Notes under the pieces: model-generated
Told to the model about the DNA's origin: nothing
Database searches by the model: none
The model's input: only the letters and a program-made list of their open reading frames with translations
Program-made: the position numbers and the translations under genes
Shown here: positions 51,982-61,870 of the stretch, in pieces
How positions within the stretch are numbered: position 1 is the stretch's first letter
Layout of the letters: the number at the start of each line of letters is the position of its first letter
NCBI RefSeq assembly: GCF_020216025.1
Contig: NZ_JAIWNC010000009.1
Coordinates: 62,001-126,000, forward strand
Length of the DNA stretch: 64,000 bases
Origin: Jidongwangia harbinensis
Lineage (GTDB): Bacteria > Actinomycetota > Actinomycetes > Mycobacteriales > Micromonosporaceae
Reading direction: 5' to 3'

Positions 51982-54357
51982 TCAGCGCTTCCAGAACGCC
52001 CGGCGGTCACCGGTCGCCGGACCGGTGCCGTCGGCGAACGCGGTGAGCACCTCGCGGGCCCGGCTCCACCGGGCCGCCAGGTCGTCGTCGCCGCCGAGGT
52101 ACGCCACCAGCGCCCGCAGCGGTTCGTATGCCGCGTCGGCCAGGCCGCCCACCAGCACGGCGAGGCGGGCCAGCAGGTCGTCGAGCAGGTCGCGCCGTTC
52201 GTACGCCGGACGGTCCTCGGCCTCGGCCAGCCGCCGCGCCTCCACTCCGGCGAGCGCACGCACGTCCGCCGGCGACGGTGCCGCACCGGCCGTCCCGCCA
52301 CCGCCGCCGCCGCGCATCAGCGACGCCGACGAGGGCACCGCGGCGAACGTCTTCGCCGCACCCACCCCGGACCCGGCCTGTGCCCGGACCGGCGCGAACG
52401 AAGGCCGGGTCGGCGGCATCCCGGCCGGTGCCGCAGCGGCCGGCGGGGGCATCGGCGCCGCCGACGCGGCGAGCCGGAACGCGGGCGCGGCGTCGGCCGG
52501 CGGCTGCCATCCGGACGGCAACTCGACCGGCTGGGTGACCCGCCGGGGCGTGCCGCCCTCGTGGACCACCCGGGTGTCCACCGCCACGTAGGCGGTGAAC
52601 CGGCACAGCACCCCGAACCGCAGCGACGTGTCCACGATGGTCTTCTCCAGGCCGGTGTCACCGGCCGCGTACCGGTCCTCCAGATCGCGCAGCCGGGCCC
52701 GTGCCCACTGTGCCGTGACCGCCGGCTCGGCCCGTTGCCGCACCGCCACCGTGGTGCGGAACGGCTGGTCGTCGCGGGTCCGCCCGGTCACCGTGAGGGT
52801 GCCGGCCGGGGCGCCGGTGTAGCGGCCGGACACCACCAGCGGCACGCCGGGGTAGAGCCCCGGCAGCCGGGCCGGGCTGCGCTCGTCGTCGGCCGGCGTG
52901 AACCCGTCGGCGCTGACCGTCAGGTCGGTGACCACCGGCGCGCCGATCCGCCGGTGGATCCGCTCCATCGCCTCGTCCAGCCGGTCCTCGCTCTCCACCA
53001 GCTCGGTGCGGCCGGCGCCGAGCGCGGCCAGCCGGGCCAGGAACCCGGCGTTGACCGCGCGGTCGATGCCGATGGTGTGCACCCGGGTGGTGCCGGCCAG
53101 CGGCGTGACGTCCCGCAGGATGTGGTCCTCGTTGCCCACCTGTCCGTCGGTGACCAGCACCAGCACCCGGTCGCGGGTGGAGTCGGCGAGCAGCGTCAGC
53201 CCGTCGTGCAGCGGTGCGAGCAGGTCGGTGCCGCCCCGCGCGGTGGCCCGGGACAGGTGCTCGACGGCCCGGAAACGGTTCCGGTCGCTCGCCTCGACCA
53301 GCCCGCCATCCAGGTCGTCGGGCCGCTCGACCTGGTGGTCGAAGGTCCGCACGGCGAACCGGTCGGCCGCGGTGAGCGTGTCGACGATGCGGGCGGCGGC
53401 GCGCCGGGCCGCGACCATCTTCCAGCCGCCCATGCTGCCGGAGCGGTCCAGCAGCAGCACCACGTCCTTCGGCCGGGCCGCCGCGGCGCCGGCCGGCGGC
53501 ACGACCGTCAGCTGGTACGTCCCGGTCTCCGGGGCGTCCGGGTCCGGCACCGCGATCGCCGTCTCGGAGGCCGCCGCGTACGCCAGCCGCAGAATGAAGT
53601 CCCGGTCCGCCTTCTCGCCCGGGGCGATCGCCAGGTGGCCGCCCTCGGTGGTCACCGTGTGCAGGCTGGACCGTACGCCGTCGAGCGTCAGCCCGGCCGG
53701 GTCGACGTCGACCTCGACGGAGAGCCGCAGCGGGTTCGGGAAGCCGGGCAGCAGCACCGGGGGAGTGATCCGCGAGGCGTCCGGCGTCAGGTCGGTGTCG
53801 GGGGCGCGCCCCTCGCCCACCGCCGGCCCGGGCAGCGGGGTGCCGGGTACGTAGCGCGGCGCGACCACCAGCGGGAACCGGTACGTGGCGGCGTCGTCCT
53901 CGTAGGGCAGCGGGCCCACCAGGCGCAGCTCCACGGCCACCCGCTCGCCGGCGACGAGGTTGCCGACCCGGATGGTGAAGACGTCCGGGCGTTCCTCCTC
54001 CGCGATGGACGCGCGCTGCCCGGCCTCGATCGCCCGGTCGTACGTCTCCCGCGCCGCCCCGCGCTCCCGCAGGTCGGCGGAGACCGTGCGGCCGTCCGCG
54101 GTCATCGTCATGCCGACCACCGCGGCCCGGTCCGGCAGCGGGAAGATGTACGTGGCCTCCAGCGCGGTGTCGTGCACGTTGACGAACTCGGCGGTCACCA
54201 CGGTGCGCGCCACCAGGCCGGTGATGTGCGCCCGCACGTCGAGCCGGTCGAGCGGCAGGTTGCCCCGGTCGGTGTGCAGGGCGCCGAAGCCGCCGTCCGG
54301 CAGGATCCGGATGCGGCCGAGCTCTCCCGGGCCCATGGGGGTAACGGAGAGGGTCAT
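51982..54357 (-). CDS. VIT / von Willebrand factor A domain protein
   Basis: 791 residues. The N-terminal VIT domain (LDRLDVRAHITGLVARTVVTAEFVN, ATYIFPLPDRAAVVGM, RETYDRAIEAGQRASIAEEE) spans ~25-150. A VWA domain follows, with MIDAS D304 in LLLDRSGSMGGWK, the Thr in ATARGGTDLLAPL and the Asp in VLVTDGQVGNED. The region after ~640 is Pro/Ala-rich with a Gly stretch, ending in a helical domain. No signal peptide is present, so it is cytoplasmic, like the ITIH-type bacterial proteins of unknown role. Its start overlaps the MerR gene stop (ATGA). Confidence 0.9.
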   Translation of the reverse strand: MTLSVTPMGPGELGRIRILPDGGFGALHTDRGNLPLDRLDVRAHITGLVARTVVTAEFVNVHDTALEATYIFPLPDRAAVVGMTMTADGRTVSADLRERGAARETYDRAIEAGQRASIAEEERPDVFTIRVGNLVAGERVAVELRLVGPLPYEDDAATYRFPLVVAPRYVPGTPLPGPAVGEGRAPDTDLTPDASRITPPVLLPGFPNPLRLSVEVDVDPAGLTLDGVRSSLHTVTTEGGHLAIAPGEKADRDFILRLAYAAASETAIAVPDPDAPETGTYQLTVVPPAGAAAARPKDVVLLLDRSGSMGGWKMVAARRAAARIVDTLTAADRFAVRTFDHQVERPDDLDGGLVEASDRNRFRAVEHLSRATARGGTDLLAPLHDGLTLLADSTRDRVLVLVTDGQVGNEDHILRDVTPLAGTTRVHTIGIDRAVNAGFLARLAALGAGRTELVESEDRLDEAMERIHRRIGAPVVTDLTVSADGFTPADDERSPARLPGLYPGVPLVVSGRYTGAPAGTLTVTGRTRDDQPFRTTVAVRQRAEPAVTAQWARARLRDLEDRYAAGDTGLEKTIVDTSLRFGVLCRFTAYVAVDTRVVHEGGTPRRVTQPVELPSGWQPPADAAPAFRLAASAAPMPPPAAAAPAGMPPTRPSFAPVRAQAGSGVGAAKTFAAVPSSASLMRGGGGGGTAGAAPSPADVRALAGVEARRLAEAEDRPAYERRDLLDDLLARLAVLVGGLADAAYEPLRALVAYLGGDDDLAARWSRAREVLTAFADGTGPATGDRRAFWKR

Positions 54358-55052
54358 GACGGGCTCCCATCATCGGGGTTCAGCAGTCCACGGTCGGCGA
54401 GCAGGGCGATCAGGGGGCGGGCGGCTTCGGCGAGGGCGGCCCGGTCGGCGGCGGTGGGCACCCCGGGGAACACCAGGATCGCCCCGCCCCCGAGGGCGAC
54501 GCCACCGAGCGGCCCGGCCGGCGGCCCGGCCCGGCCCGCATCGGACCCGCCACCGCCCGGCGACCCGGCGGCGGCCGGAGCGGCAGCGGCGGGAGCAGCG
54601 GCGGCGGCCGGGGTGGTGGCGGTGGGGGCCGGGGTGGCGTCTGCCTGGGCTGCGGCCGGAGCCGCGGCGGCCGGGGCGGAGGCGGTCCAGAAGCGGGTCC
54701 GGGCCGCCGCGGTCTCCGGCTCCGGGCCACCGGCCGCCAGCAGGTCGCCGGGCACCCGGGCGACCTCGATCAGCGCCGCGTCGCTCGCGCCGGCCAGTTC
54801 GGCCTGGATCTCGGCAAGCGTGCGCCCGGCCGCCTGCCGCCGTTTCAGAGCGACCAGTTGCAGCAGGTGCCGCGGCCCGTACAGCGCGGACCGGCCGCGC
54901 ATGCCGAGCGGCCGGTCCACCAGGCCGGTGGTGGTGTACCACCGGATCGCGCGCCGGTCGGGCAGGTCGCGGACCCGGCCGTTGGGTGCGCCGGGATACT
55001 CCGCGGCCAGCGCGCGGCCGACCCGGTCCACCAGCTCATCCAGCGTCCACAT
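54354..55052 (-). CDS. MerR-type regulator paired with the VIT/VWA protein
   Basis: 232 residues. The N-terminal ~85 residues form a MerR-like winged helix (RAIRWYTTTGLVDRPLGMRGRSALYGPRHLLQLVALKRRQAAGRTLAEIQAEL). A long Ala/Pro-rich linker (~125-165) follows, then a C-terminal segment GGGAILVFPGVPTAADRAALAEAARPLIALLADRG. No Cys-based metal site is seen. It is translated together with the VIT/VWA protein, suggesting that protein senses or modulates the regulator. An inverted repeat inside its own promoter spacer fits MerR-type autoregulation. Confidence 0.85.
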   Translation of the reverse strand: MWTLDELVDRVGRALAAEYPGAPNGRVRDLPDRRAIRWYTTTGLVDRPLGMRGRSALYGPRHLLQLVALKRRQAAGRTLAEIQAELAGASDAALIEVARVPGDLLAAGGPEPETAAARTRFWTASAPAAAAPAAAQADATPAPTATTPAAAAAPAAAAPAAAGSPGGGGSDAGRAGPPAGPLGGVALGGGAILVFPGVPTAADRAALAEAARPLIALLADRGLLNPDDGSPS

Positions 55053-55062
55053 GCCGCGATAC

Positions 55063-55088
55063 TGACACTGTTACGGTGACAGTGTCAA
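55063..55088 (-). promoter_or_regulatory. MerR-type promoter/operator
   Basis: tgacactgt and acagtgtca (9-bp arms, 7-base centre; 55063-55087) form a perfect inverted repeat. On the minus strand it starts within TTGACA (55088-55083), a perfect -35. CAGTAT, 18 bases later, serves as -10, just ahead of the MerR ATG, so the operator fills the spacer. Confidence 0.75.
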
Positions 55089-55111
55089 GGAAGGCCGCCC
55101 GGCGGGGTGCC

Positions 55112-55834
55112 ATGATGGTGCGGATGGACGGGCTCACGCTGATCAACCTGTCGCACGTCAACGACCCGGCCACGACCACGCTCTATCCGGGGGACCCGCC
55201 GTTCGAGCTGGAGACCGTGGCCACCGTCGAGGAGCACGGATACCACCTGAGGTACGTCCGCCAGGGGGAGCACACCGGCACCCACTGGGGAGCGCCGGGG
55301 CACTTCAACCCGGGCGAGCCGCTCGCCGACGACCTCGACGTCAACGACCTGTTCCGGCCGGCCGTGAAGATCGACGTCCGGGCGCAGTGCGCGGCCGACG
55401 CGGACTACGCGGTCACGGTCGCCGACCTGACCGCGTGGGAACGGCGGCACGGCCGGATCCCGGCGGAGTCCATGGTGATCATCTGGACCGGATGGGACGC
55501 CCGCTGGGGCACCCCCGCGTTCGCCAACCTGGACGCCGGCGGCGTCCCGCACCAGCCCGGCTTCGCGCTGGAGACGGCGCGCTGGCTGGTCGACACCGGC
55601 CGGATCGGGTACACCGGCGGGACCGGCACCGACACGTTCGGCCCGGACCCCGGCCGCGACCGGTCGTACGCGGTCTCGCGGCTCGTCTACCGCCGGCACC
55701 GGATCAGCCTGGAGGTGCTCGCCAACCTCGCCGCGCTGCCCGCCACCGGCGCACACGTGCTCTGCGGCGGCACCATCAACCGGGCCGGTTCCGGCTCCGC
55801 CGCCACCATCTACGGGGTCCTGCCGGCCGGCTGA
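55112..55834 (+). CDS. Cyclase-family (kynurenine-formamidase-like) metal hydrolase
   Basis: 240 residues from ATG 55112; ATG 55115 and 55124 are in-frame alternatives. INLSHVNDPATTTLYPGDPPFELE is the usual cyclase N-terminus, and EHTGTHWGAPGHFN the metal-binding segment. In the family motif HxGTHxDxPxH the Asp is replaced by Gly here. YTGGTGTDTFGPDPG and LCGGTINRAGSGSAATIYG complete the fold. Members hydrolyse N-formylkynurenine, isatin or related amides. It is divergent from the MerR gene and may share its operator. Confidence 0.82.
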   Translation: MMVRMDGLTLINLSHVNDPATTTLYPGDPPFELETVATVEEHGYHLRYVRQGEHTGTHWGAPGHFNPGEPLADDLDVNDLFRPAVKIDVRAQCAADADYAVTVADLTAWERRHGRIPAESMVIIWTGWDARWGTPAFANLDAGGVPHQPGFALETARWLVDTGRIGYTGGTGTDTFGPDPGRDRSYAVSRLVYRRHRISLEVLANLAALPATGAHVLCGGTINRAGSGSAATIYGVLPAG

Positions 55835-55842
55835 ACGCGGCG

Positions 55843-55869
55843 ACGGCGGGGACGGACGATCCCCGCCGT
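55843..55869. terminator. Hairpin terminator after the cyclase-family gene
   Basis: A perfect 10-bp stem (acggcgggga / tccccgccgt) with a 7-base loop starts 9 bases after the stop codon, between convergent genes. Confidence 0.75.
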
Positions 55870-55930
55870 ACCGGGGGCCGGGCGCCGGGCGGACTGCTCG
55901 GCGCCTGCCCCGGGACGGCGGGGACGACGG

Positions 55931-56730
55931 TCAGGCCACCTCTCGGCGCAACACCCGGAACCAGCCCACGACCAGCGGCACCACCACCCAGACGAGGACC
56001 GAGACGCCGAGCCGCGTCCATTCGTCCCCGGTCATCGCGGGTTCGGACAGCGGCGTCGTGGTCTGGTTGATGTCCAGCCAGCCGGCCGCGGTGCGCAGCG
56101 TCTTGACCAGTCCGGCCAGGATCGACCACACCGTCGGCAGAGCGAAGTACAGCACGATGGCCACGGGCGAGTTGAGCAGCAGCGCACCGAACCCGTACCC
56201 CATCAGGACCAGCACCACCTGCAGCACCAGCGCCTGCACCAGCATGTCGCCGCCCAGCGTCCACGAACCGTCGCCGCCGGTGGCACTCGCGATCGCGTTG
56301 CCCACCACCGCGAACAGGCCGTTGGCCCCCAGCGCCAGGACCGCGATCAGCACCGCCGCGATCAGCTTGGCGGTGAGCACCCGGCCGCGCTCCGGCACCA
56401 GCGTGAACGTGGTCAGCGCGGTGCGCTGGGACCATTCGCTGGTCACCGAGAGGATGCCCAGGACCGGGAGCAGGACGGCGGACGGCAACTGGGCGAACGT
56501 GAAGAATTCGACGAACGTCTGCTGCTCCGCGTCCGCCGCGAACAGCAGGATCACCACGGTGGCCGCCGCGGCCAGCGCGATGACGATCAGCAGCCACAGC
56601 CCGGCGCGGGTGTCGGCGAGCTTGCGCAGCTCCACCACGATCAGGCGGTGCAGCGGCACGGCGGACCGCTGCGGTGCCCGGGCGGTCGCGTGCTGCGGGC
56701 CGGCGGGCTGTCGCGCGGTGTCGACGGCGG

Positions 56731-56734
<4 letters not shown>
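55931..56734 (-). CDS. ABC-2-type transporter permease
   Basis: 267 residues with six helices: WLLIVIALAAAATVVILLFA, FAQLPSAVLLPVLGILSV, LIAAVLIAVLALGANGLFAV, LVLQVVLVLMGYGFGALLL, PVAIVLYFALPTVWSILAGLV and VSVLVWVVVPLVVGWF. ILSVTSEWSQRTALTTFTLVPERGRVLTAKL is the conserved region of actinobacterial multidrug or bacteriocin-type ABC-2 permeases. The start overlaps the ATPase stop by four bases, so both subunits are made together. Confidence 0.9.
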
Positions 56735-57630
<896 letters not shown>

Positions 57631-57676
57631 GTGCCTCAGCCTGCGGCAGCCGCCCGGCCACCCGCGTCGGCCGCCG

Positions 57677-57715
57677 GTCGTAACCCGCGAACCTTCGGCT
57701 AGCGGCGGTTACGAC
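57677..57715. promoter_or_regulatory. Inverted repeat between ABC exporter and two-component genes
   Basis: gtcgtaacc (57677-57685) and ggttacgac (57707-57715) are perfect 9-bp arms 21 bases apart in the 122-bp divergent region. They are a likely binding site for the LuxR-type regulator at 59.0 kb. Confidence 0.55.
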
Positions 57716-57752
57716 TTTGGTCGGTATCCGCGCCGTTCCCCGCGCTCGTAGC

Positions 57753-59021
57753 ATGGCCGGTGTGGGCACGCTGACGACGGAGTACCGCTGGCTGCTGCCG
57801 GCGGCCCTCGTCGCGGACCCCGACGAGGAGCGGCCGGTGCGCCGGTCCACCCGGGACTGGGTGGTCGACACGATCTGTTTCGTGCTCGGCTACGGCTTCA
57901 CCGTGCTCGCCACCATCGACCTGCTGCAGCCGCACCCCACGATCGTGCCGCAGTGGCAGGGCACCCCGCACTGGCTGGTCTGGCTCGACTTCGTGGCCGG
58001 GACGCTCCTCGCCGCCGCGCTCTGGTGGCGGCGCCGGTGGCCGGTGTGGCTGGCGCTGGGCGCGCAGCCGCTCGGCCTGTTCACCGTGTCCGGCGCCATC
58101 TCCGGCCTGGTCCTGCTGTTCACCGTCGCGGTGCACCGGCGGTTCGCGGTCACCGCGGCGATCACCGCCGTCACGATCGCGACCAACGCCGTGTTCGTCG
58201 GAGTCCGGCCGGAGCACAACACCGGCTACTGGGAGGGGCTCATCTGGAGCGTGGTGATCATCGCGATCATCGTGCTGTGGGGGATGGTGGTCCGCTCCCG
58301 GCGCCAGCTGGTGGTCTCGTTGCGCGACCGGGCCGACCGGGCCGAGAGCGAGCAGCAGCTCCGCGTGGCGCAGGCCCGGGTGCTGGAGCGGACCCGGATC
58401 GCCCGGGAGATGCACGACGTGCTGGCCCACCGGATCTCCCTGCTCAGCCTGCACGCGGGCGCGCTCGAGGTGCGCCCGGACGCGGCGCCCGCCGAGGTGG
58501 CCGGTGCCGCCGCGGTGATCCGGGCCAGCGCCCACCAGGCCCTGCAGGATCTGCGCGAGGTGATCGGCGTCCTGCGGGAGGGCGAGTCGGATCCGGCGAC
58601 CGCGCCGGAACGCCCGCAGCCGACCATCGCCGAGCTGTCCGCGCTGGCCGACGAGTCCCGGGCCGCCGGGGTCCGGGTGCGGCTCGACCTCGGGCTGGAG
58701 TCGTCCGACGTGCCTGAGCTGACCGGGCGGACCGCGTACCGGATCGTCCAGGAAGGGCTGACCAACGCCCGCAAGCACGCGCCGGGCGCCGTGGTGAACG
58801 TCGCGGTCGGCGGCGCACCCGGCTCCGGGCTGACCATCGAGATCCGCAACCCGTGGCCGATCCCGGGCGCGGCCGGGGTGGCGCTGCCCGGTGCCGGCAC
58901 CGGGCTGGTCGGTCTCGCCGAACGCGCCACCCTGGCCGGCGGCCGGCTGACCCACTGGCGCACCGACGCCGAGTTCTCGCTGTCCGCCTGGCTGCCCTGG
59001 CCCGCGGGCGGGACGGCGTGA
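57753..59021 (+). CDS. NarL-partner membrane histidine kinase (HisKA_3 type)
   Basis: 422 residues from ATG 57753; GTG 57762, 7 bases after TAGCAT, is a possible leaderless start. Residues ~35-190 contain four to six hydrophobic segments (TICFVLGYGFTVLATIDLL, LLFTVAVHRRF, VVIIAIIVLWGMVV). The phosphoacceptor His is in RIAREMHDVLAHRISLLSLHAG. The ATPase domain has EGLTNARKHAPGA (N-box) and GTGLVGLAERATLAGGRL (G-box). It phosphorylates the regulator encoded immediately after. The short loops between helices suggest that it senses membrane damage. Confidence 0.9.
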   Translation: MAGVGTLTTEYRWLLPAALVADPDEERPVRRSTRDWVVDTICFVLGYGFTVLATIDLLQPHPTIVPQWQGTPHWLVWLDFVAGTLLAAALWWRRRWPVWLALGAQPLGLFTVSGAISGLVLLFTVAVHRRFAVTAAITAVTIATNAVFVGVRPEHNTGYWEGLIWSVVIIAIIVLWGMVVRSRRQLVVSLRDRADRAESEQQLRVAQARVLERTRIAREMHDVLAHRISLLSLHAGALEVRPDAAPAEVAGAAAVIRASAHQALQDLREVIGVLREGESDPATAPERPQPTIAELSALADESRAAGVRVRLDLGLESSDVPELTGRTAYRIVQEGLTNARKHAPGAVVNVAVGGAPGSGLTIEIRNPWPIPGAAGVALPGAGTGLVGLAERATLAGGRLTHWRTDAEFSLSAWLPWPAGGTA

Positions 59022-59695
59022 CGGCCGGCCGGGTGCGGGTGCTGATCGTCGACGACGACGCGCTGGTGCGCGCCGGGCTCACCATGATCCTCGCCGCCGC
59101 GGACGACGTCGAGGTGGTGGGCGAGGCCGCGGACGGCGCCGACGTACCGGCCGCGGTGGCCGCGCACCGGCCCGACGTGGTGCTGATGGACATCCGGATG
59201 CCCCGGATCGACGGCCTGGCCGCCACAGAGTCGCTACGGCAGCGCCCCGACCCGCCCGAGGTGATCGTGCTGACCACGTTCGACGCGGACGAGTTCGTGC
59301 TGCGGGCGTTGCGGGCGGGCGCCAGCGGCTTCCTGCTCAAGGACACCCCGCCGGTGGACATCCAGCGCGCGGTCCGCCGGGTCGCGAACGGGGAGGCGAC
59401 GCTGTCGCCCACGGTGACCCGCCGGCTGATCGCGCACGTGGCCGGCCCGGCCGGCGACGACGCCGGCCCGGGACGCGGCCGGGCCCGGGCCCGGGCCGCG
59501 CTGGACCGGCTCAGCGAGCGGGAACGCGACGTGGCGCTGGCACTCGGCCGGGGCAGCTCGAACGCGGAGATCTCCGCGGAGCTGTTCATGAGCGTGGCGA
59601 CCGTGAAGGCGCACGTGTCCCGGATGCTGACCAAGCTGGAACTCAACAACCGGGTGCAGGTGGCGCTGCTGGTGCACGACGCCGGACTCGTCTGA
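59018..59695 (+). CDS. NarL/LuxR-type response regulator
   Basis: 225 residues from GTG 59018, overlapping the kinase stop by four bases. Receiver: VLIVDDDALVRAGL, phosphoacceptor Asp in VVLMDIRMPRIDG and Lys in GFLLKDTPP. The output domain is a LuxR HTH (LSERERDVALALGRGSSNAEISAELFMSVATVKAHVSRMLTKL). A Gly/Arg-rich linker joins them. With the divergent ABC exporter this forms a common detoxification or antibiotic-response module. Confidence 0.94.
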   Translation: MTAGRVRVLIVDDDALVRAGLTMILAAADDVEVVGEAADGADVPAAVAAHRPDVVLMDIRMPRIDGLAATESLRQRPDPPEVIVLTTFDADEFVLRALRAGASGFLLKDTPPVDIQRAVRRVANGEATLSPTVTRRLIAHVAGPAGDDAGPGRGRARARAALDRLSERERDVALALGRGSSNAEISAELFMSVATVKAHVSRMLTKLELNNRVQVALLVHDAGLV

Positions 59696-59766
59696 CGCCT
59701 GCCCCTCGCCTGCCGGACGCCTTCCGGTAACCCGCCGGCCGCCCGCGCTCCCTACGGTCTGCGTCC

Positions 59767-60705
59767 ATGGCTGCCCCTCCCGAGGTGACCGTGGTCATCC
59801 CGACCCGTTTCCGGCCCGACCTGGTGACCCGCGCGGCGCGCGGCGCGCTCGCCCAGACCGTCGAGAACATCGAGGTCGTGGTCGTGGTGGACGGACCCGA
59901 CGAGGAGACGCACGCGGCGGTGAAGAGCATCGCCGATCCCCGGCTGCGGCTGATCGGCCGGCCGGAGAAGGGCGGCGCGCCGAACGCCCGCAACGTCGGC
60001 GTCCGCGAGGCGCGCGCGCCCTGGGTGGCGTTCCTCGACGACGACGACGAGTGGCTGCCCGAGAAGCTCCGGGTGCAGCTCGACCTGGCGGCGGCCGCGG
60101 ACGTGGCACTGCCGGTGGTGGCGACCCGCCTGATCAACCGCACCCCGCGCGCCGACTCGGTGATGCCCCGCCGGCTGCCCTTGCCGGGTGAGCCGCTGAG
60201 CGAGTACCTGACCGTCCGGCGGGGACTGTTCTACGGCGACGGTTTCATCCAGACCTCCACCATCATGGCGCCGGCCGTGCTGGCCCGCCGGGTGCCGTTC
60301 ACCGTGGGGCTGCGCCGCCAGCAGGAGCTGGACTGGACGCTGCGGGCGCTGCGCCAGGAGGAGGCCGGGCTGGTCTACGCGGAACAGCCGCTGGTGGTGT
60401 GGCACCAGGACGAGGACCGGGAGCGGATCTCGCTGGAGACGCCGTGGGAGTCGCAGCTGGACTGGCTGCGCGGCAGCCGGGAGCTGTTCACGCCGCGGGC
60501 CTACGCGGCGTTCACCATGAGCGTGCTCGCCTCGATGGCCGCGCCGACCCGACGTCCGGCGGTGTTCCGGGACCTGTGGCGCGAGGCCCGCGGGCACGGC
60601 CGCCCGGGTGCCCTGGACTACCTGACGTACCTGCAGATCTGGGCCCTGCCGCCGGTCGTCCGGCAGCGGGTGCGTGACCTGGTCCTGGGCCGTGTCCGCG
60701 GATAG
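59767..60705 (+). CDS. GT2-family glycosyltransferase
   Basis: 312 residues. EVTVVIPTRFRPDLVTRAARGALAQT and EVVVVVDGPDEET open the GT-A domain, and GGAPNARNVGVREARAPWVAFLDDDDEWLPEKL gives the DxD motif. RQQELDWTLRALRQEE is the catalytic-base region. The C-terminal ~90 residues are helical. It is the first gene of the right-hand glycan cluster and overlaps the next gene by 14 bases. Confidence 0.9.
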   Translation: MAAPPEVTVVIPTRFRPDLVTRAARGALAQTVENIEVVVVVDGPDEETHAAVKSIADPRLRLIGRPEKGGAPNARNVGVREARAPWVAFLDDDDEWLPEKLRVQLDLAAAADVALPVVATRLINRTPRADSVMPRRLPLPGEPLSEYLTVRRGLFYGDGFIQTSTIMAPAVLARRVPFTVGLRRQQELDWTLRALRQEEAGLVYAEQPLVVWHQDEDRERISLETPWESQLDWLRGSRELFTPRAYAAFTMSVLASMAAPTRRPAVFRDLWREARGHGRPGALDYLTYLQIWALPPVVRQRVRDLVLGRVRG

Positions 60706-61870
60706 GACCGTCGTCGTCTGGCGCAGTGCGCTGCTGTCCGGCTCGGAGACCTTCGTCCGGCAGCACGGCGCCCACCTGACCCGCTGGCGGCCGGTGTACC
60801 TGGGTGCCGCCAAGGTGGCGTCCGCGCTGGCCGAGGAGACCGACGTCGTGGTGTTCCCCGGCTCGTTCTGGACGCTGCGGCTCACCGGCTGGTCACCCCG
60901 GCTCCGGCGGGCGTTGCGGGCACAGCGGCCGGCGCTGGTGCACGCCCACTTCGGCGGCGACGGGTGGCTGGTCAGCCGGGCGGCGTCCGGCGTACCCCTG
61001 GTGGTCACCGTGCACGGCCACGACGTGAGCCGGCAGCCCGCCGCCCCCGGCCTGCGCGGGCTGCGCTACCGGCGCAATCTGCGCGCGGTGTTCCGCCGGG
61101 CCACGGTGATCCTGGCCGTGTCCGGGGCGATCCGGGACCGGGCGGTCGCGTGGGGCGCCGACCCCGCGAAGGTGCGCGTGCACCACACCGGCGTGCCGCT
61201 GCCGGCCGCCGTGCCGGACGTGCCGAAGCAGTGGGACGTGGTGTTCGTCGGCCGGTTCGTGGCCAAGAAGGGCGTCGACGACCTGGTGGAGGCGCTGGGC
61301 CCGGCCCGCGCGCTGTTCATCGGCTCGGGCCCGCTGCTGGACCGGGTCCGCGACCGCGCCCGGGAGCTCGGCGTGGACGCCACGTTCGCCGGGCAGCTCG
61401 ACCCCGCCGCGGTGGCCCGGCACGTCGCCGCCGCCCGGATCCTGGCCGCGCCGTCGAAGACCGCGGCCGACGGCGACGCCGAAGGGCTGCCCACCACGAT
61501 CCTGGAGGCGGCCGCGCTCGGCGTACCGGCGGTGGCCACCCGGCACAGCGGCATCCCGGAGGCGGTCGTCGACGGCGTCACCGGCCTGCTCGGCGCGGAG
61601 GGTGACCGGGTCGCGCTGGCCGCGAACATCGCCCGGCTGCTCGCCGACGACGAGTTGCGGTCGGCGCTCGGCCGGCAGGCCCGCGCGCACGTGGAGACGA
61701 ACTTCGACCTGGTCCGGCAGACCGCCGCCCTGGAGGACCTGTACGACGCGCTGGCTACCGGCCCCGCCGCAGCGCCCGGCGGGCCAGCCTCGCGGTCTCC
61801 ACGAACGTCGCCGCCGCCCGGGCCGTCGGCGTCCCGCTCAGCATCCGGACCAGCCGCCGGTTCCGCTTGA
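60692..61870 (+). CDS. GT4-type glycosyltransferase
   Basis: 392 residues from GTG 60692, inside the end of the GT2 gene. RTVVVWRSALLSGSETFVRQHGAHL and ALVHAHFGGDGWLVSRAAS are N-terminal. VVFVGRFVAKKGVDDLVEALG and DGDAEGLPTTILEAAALGVPAVATRHSGIPE are the donor domain with the GT4 signature. It resembles colanic-acid-type WcaL/AmsK enzymes. The last ~40 residues are a Pro/Ser-rich tail overlapping the convergent gene by 116 bases, so the true end of the folded protein is probably near YDALA. Confidence 0.88.
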   Translation: MSADRTVVVWRSALLSGSETFVRQHGAHLTRWRPVYLGAAKVASALAEETDVVVFPGSFWTLRLTGWSPRLRRALRAQRPALVHAHFGGDGWLVSRAASGVPLVVTVHGHDVSRQPAAPGLRGLRYRRNLRAVFRRATVILAVSGAIRDRAVAWGADPAKVRVHHTGVPLPAAVPDVPKQWDVVFVGRFVAKKGVDDLVEALGPARALFIGSGPLLDRVRDRARELGVDATFAGQLDPAAVARHVAAARILAAPSKTAADGDAEGLPTTILEAAALGVPAVATRHSGIPEAVVDGVTGLLGAEGDRVALAANIARLLADDELRSALGRQARAHVETNFDLVRQTAALEDLYDALATGPAAAPGGPASRSPRTSPPPGPSASRSASGPAAGSA

